The position numbers and the translations under genes were made by a program. Below, piece by piece: positions 7,774 to 9,363 of a DNA stretch of 9,363 bases. Positions within the stretch are counted from its first letter, which is position 1, and every line of letters starts with the position of its first letter. The notes under the pieces are model-generated. The model was not told the origin of the DNA. It saw only the letters and a program-made list of their open reading frames with translations, and did not search any database. The DNA comes from Hyphomicrobiales bacterium (GTDB lineage: Bacteria; Pseudomonadota; Alphaproteobacteria; Rhizobiales; Devosiaceae), in NCBI GenBank assembly GCA_027082895.1, contig JALWTJ010000027.1, positions 1 to 9,363 on the forward strand, read 5' to 3'.

Positions 7774-7967
7774 TCTTCAGTCTCTCCAATGTCTTCACCG
7801 TCCCAATAATCCAGCGAATCTTCCTGTTTTCCGATAAAGGCAATCCGCGCTGCGCGCATGGCTTGCCCAGCATCTCCCAGCCGGGCCAGCTTTGCCTGAT
7901 ACTTGCTGCCACGGCCCCACTCCATGGCCGGAGCCTCGAACATGTTCACTACCGGTTTTCCGGTCAT
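7770..7967 (-). CDS. Small acidic protein of unknown function between sufB and sufC
   Basis: I do not recognise this 65-residue protein. It is very probably translated: its ATG overlaps the sufB stop by one base (TGATG, 7965-7969), its TGA overlaps the sufC ATG as ATGA (7770-7773), and AAGGGAG (7983-7977) sits 9 nt before the start. A middle stretch, SKYQAKLARLGDAGQAMRAA (21-40), looks helical and basic. The last 17 residues (49-65) carry nine Asp/Glu. By count it has 12 acidic and 8 Lys/Arg residues. It has no cysteine or histidine, so it is not itself a Fe-S ligand, and it has no signal peptide or membrane segment. Trp at 17 and 55 and Tyr at 23 and 54 are potential conserved positions. Its location suggests an accessory to SufB or SufC, but this is inference from position only. 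Confidence 0.78.
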   Translation of the reverse strand: MTGKPVVNMFEAPAMEWGRGSKYQAKLARLGDAGQAMRAARIAFIGKQEDSLDYWDGEDIGETEE

Positions 7968-9363
7968 CAGCCCACGCTCCCTTCCAGGGAAATGGCAATC
8001 AGCTTCTGGCTTTCCACCATGAATTCCATGGGCAGCTTCTGAAGGACTTCGCGCACGAAACCGTTGACGATCAGGGCCACCGCCTCCTCGTCATCCAGCC
8101 CCCGCTGCTTGCAATAGAACAGCTGGTCATCGGAAATCTTGGAGGTAGTCGCTTCATGTTCGAACATGGTGGTTGCGTTCCGGCTTTCGATATAAGGCAC
8201 TGTGTGGGCCCCGCATCTGTTGCCGATCAGCAGGGAATCGCACTGGGTGAAATTGCGTGCGCCCGACGCCTTGGCATGGGCGGAAACCTGCCCGCGATAG
8301 GTATTGTCCGACTGGCCCGCAGCGATGCCCTTGGCGATAATCAGGCTGGACGTGTTCTTGCCCAGATGGATCATCTTGGTGCCGGAATCCACCTGCTGCC
8401 GTCCATTGGAAACCGCAATGGAATAGAACTCGCCCCGCGAATTGTCCCCCCTCAGGATGCAGGACGGATATTTCCAGGTAATGGCGGAGCCGGTTTCCAC
8501 CTGCGTCCAGGAAATCTTGGAATTCTTTCCCCGGCAATCCCCGCGCTTGGTGACGAAATTGTAGATGCCGCCCTTGCCTTCCTTGTCCCCCGGATACCAG
8601 TTCTGCACGGTGGAATACTTGATTTCCGCATCATCCAGCGCAATCAGTTCCACCACCGCCGCATGCAACTGGTTCTCATCCCGCATCGGGGCCGTGCACC
8701 CCTCCAGATAGGAGACATAGGACCCCTCGTCGGCAATGATCAGAGTGCGTTCGAACTGGCCCGTCTTGGCCTCGTTGATACGGAAATAGGTGGACAATTC
8801 CATAGGGCAGCGCACGCCCTTCGGAATGTAGACGAACGAGCCATCGGTAAAGACCGCCGAATTCAGCGTCGCATAGAAATTGTCCGTCACCGGCACCACC
8901 GAACCCAGATATTTCTTCACCAGTTCGGGATAATCCCGCACGGCTTCGGAAATCGGGCAGAAGATGATGCCCGCCTTGGCCAGTTCCTCCTTGAAGGTGG
9001 TGACCACGGAAACGCTGTCGAACACCGCATCCACCGCCACGTTGGCCCCCTCCACACCGGCAAGGATTGCCTGTTCGGAAAGGGGGATACCCAGCTTGTT
9101 GTAGGTTTCCAGCAATTCGGGGTCCACCTCGTCCAGACTGGCCGGCCCCGGCGTGCTCCGGGGCGCGGAATAATAATGCAGATCCTGAAAATCGATCTTG
9201 GGATAATGAACGCGGCTCCATGTGGGCTCTTGCATGGTCTGCCAGCGCCGCAAGGCGTTCAGGCGCCATTCCACCAGCCAGTCCGGATTGTCCTTCTTGG
9301 CCGCCACATAGCGCACGATGTCCTCGTTCAGCCCCTTGGGAGCCAGATCACTCTCGATATCCG
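7967..9363 (-). CDS. sufB: Fe-S cluster scaffold subunit SufB (N-terminus cut by the window)
   Basis: SufB is the subunit on which the cluster is assembled within SufBC2D. The frame stays open to the right edge. The GTG at 9316 is an internal valine: upstream codons read DIESDLAPKGLNEDI, a normal SufB N-terminal segment, so about 464 residues are present and the true start lies beyond 9363. From codon 9316 to the end there are 449 residues, which aligns end to end with E. coli SufB at an offset of 46. On that basis the cysteine in TQCDSLLIG (codon 8240-8242) matches Cys405 and the glutamate in EHEATT (codon 8153-8155) matches Glu434, both key for cluster assembly. VYIPKGVRCPMELSTYFRIN and YLEGCTAP are also standard. 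The stop overlaps the start of the small ORF. The gene looks intact and is the first suf gene visible. Confidence 0.98.
   Translation of the reverse strand, partial: DIESDLAPKGLNEDIVRYVAAKKDNPDWLVEWRLNALRRWQTMQEPTWSRVHYPKIDFQDLHYYSAPRSTPGPASLDEVDPELLETYNKLGIPLSEQAILAGVEGANVAVDAVFDSVSVVTTFKEELAKAGIIFCPISEAVRDYPELVKKYLGSVVPVTDNFYATLNSAVFTDGSFVYIPKGVRCPMELSTYFRINEAKTGQFERTLIIADEGSYVSYLEGCTAPMRDENQLHAAVVELIALDDAEIKYSTVQNWYPGDKEGKGGIYNFVTKRGDCRGKNSKISWTQVETGSAITWKYPSCILRGDNSRGEFYSIAVSNGRQQVDSGTKMIHLGKNTSSLIIAKGIAAGQSDNTYRGQVSAHAKASGARNFTQCDSLLIGNRCGAHTVPYIESRNATTMFEHEATTSKISDDQLFYCKQRGLDDEEAVALIVNGFVREVLQKLPMEFMVESQKLIAISLEGSVG

Noticed and set aside
7111..7809. Plus-strand frame of 232 codons opposite sufC
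   Set aside because: It mirrors a SufC with every ABC motif intact and has no recognisable domain of its own.
9314..9316. GTG as the sufB start
   Set aside because: The frame continues upstream with a normal SufB N-terminal segment (ESDLAPKGLNEDI), so this codon is an internal valine and the gene runs off the window.

Overview
The window looks like ordinary core chromosome of an alphaproteobacterium with moderately high GC. The evidence is a ParE-type topoisomerase C-terminus of alphaproteobacterial character, a SUF-only iron-sulfur cluster operon with SufT and SufA at its end, a diguanylate cyclase with an N-terminal helical domain that I associate with this class, and frequent GTG/TTG starts. 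I cannot name the genus. There is no sign of mobile DNA, CRISPR, tRNA or rRNA.

Layout. On the plus strand: the last 206 codons of parE (3-623); a 244-bp gap with hairpins and a possible promoter; an RhlE-type DEAD-box RNA helicase (868-2325); a 220-bp gap with several short inverted repeats; and a soluble GGDEF protein (2546-3595) followed by a hairpin plus T-run terminator. After an 87-bp gap the strand switches. Everything from 3683 to the right edge is one minus-strand suf operon, read from right to left: sufB (cut by the window edge), a 65-codon small ORF, sufC, sufD, sufS, sufT, sufA.

How the genes work together. SufS removes sulfur from cysteine. SufB, SufC and SufD form the ATP-driven scaffold on which Fe-S clusters are built. 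SufT and the A-type carrier SufA act in maturation and delivery. Junctions are tight: 1-nt TGATG overlaps at sufB/small ORF and sufD/sufS, a 4-nt ATGA overlap at small ORF/sufC, and spacings of -4 to 23 nt elsewhere, which implies one transcript with translational coupling. The promoter and any IscR-type regulator lie outside the window. No sufE or sufU sulfur-transfer partner is present.

The item most worth following up is the unnamed small acidic protein coupled at both ends between sufB and sufC. Secondary items are the inverted repeats between the helicase and GGDEF genes, the Cys/His-rich motif of SufD, and the lysine-substituted inhibitory site of the GGDEF domain. I found nothing that I would call a new defence or mobile system.
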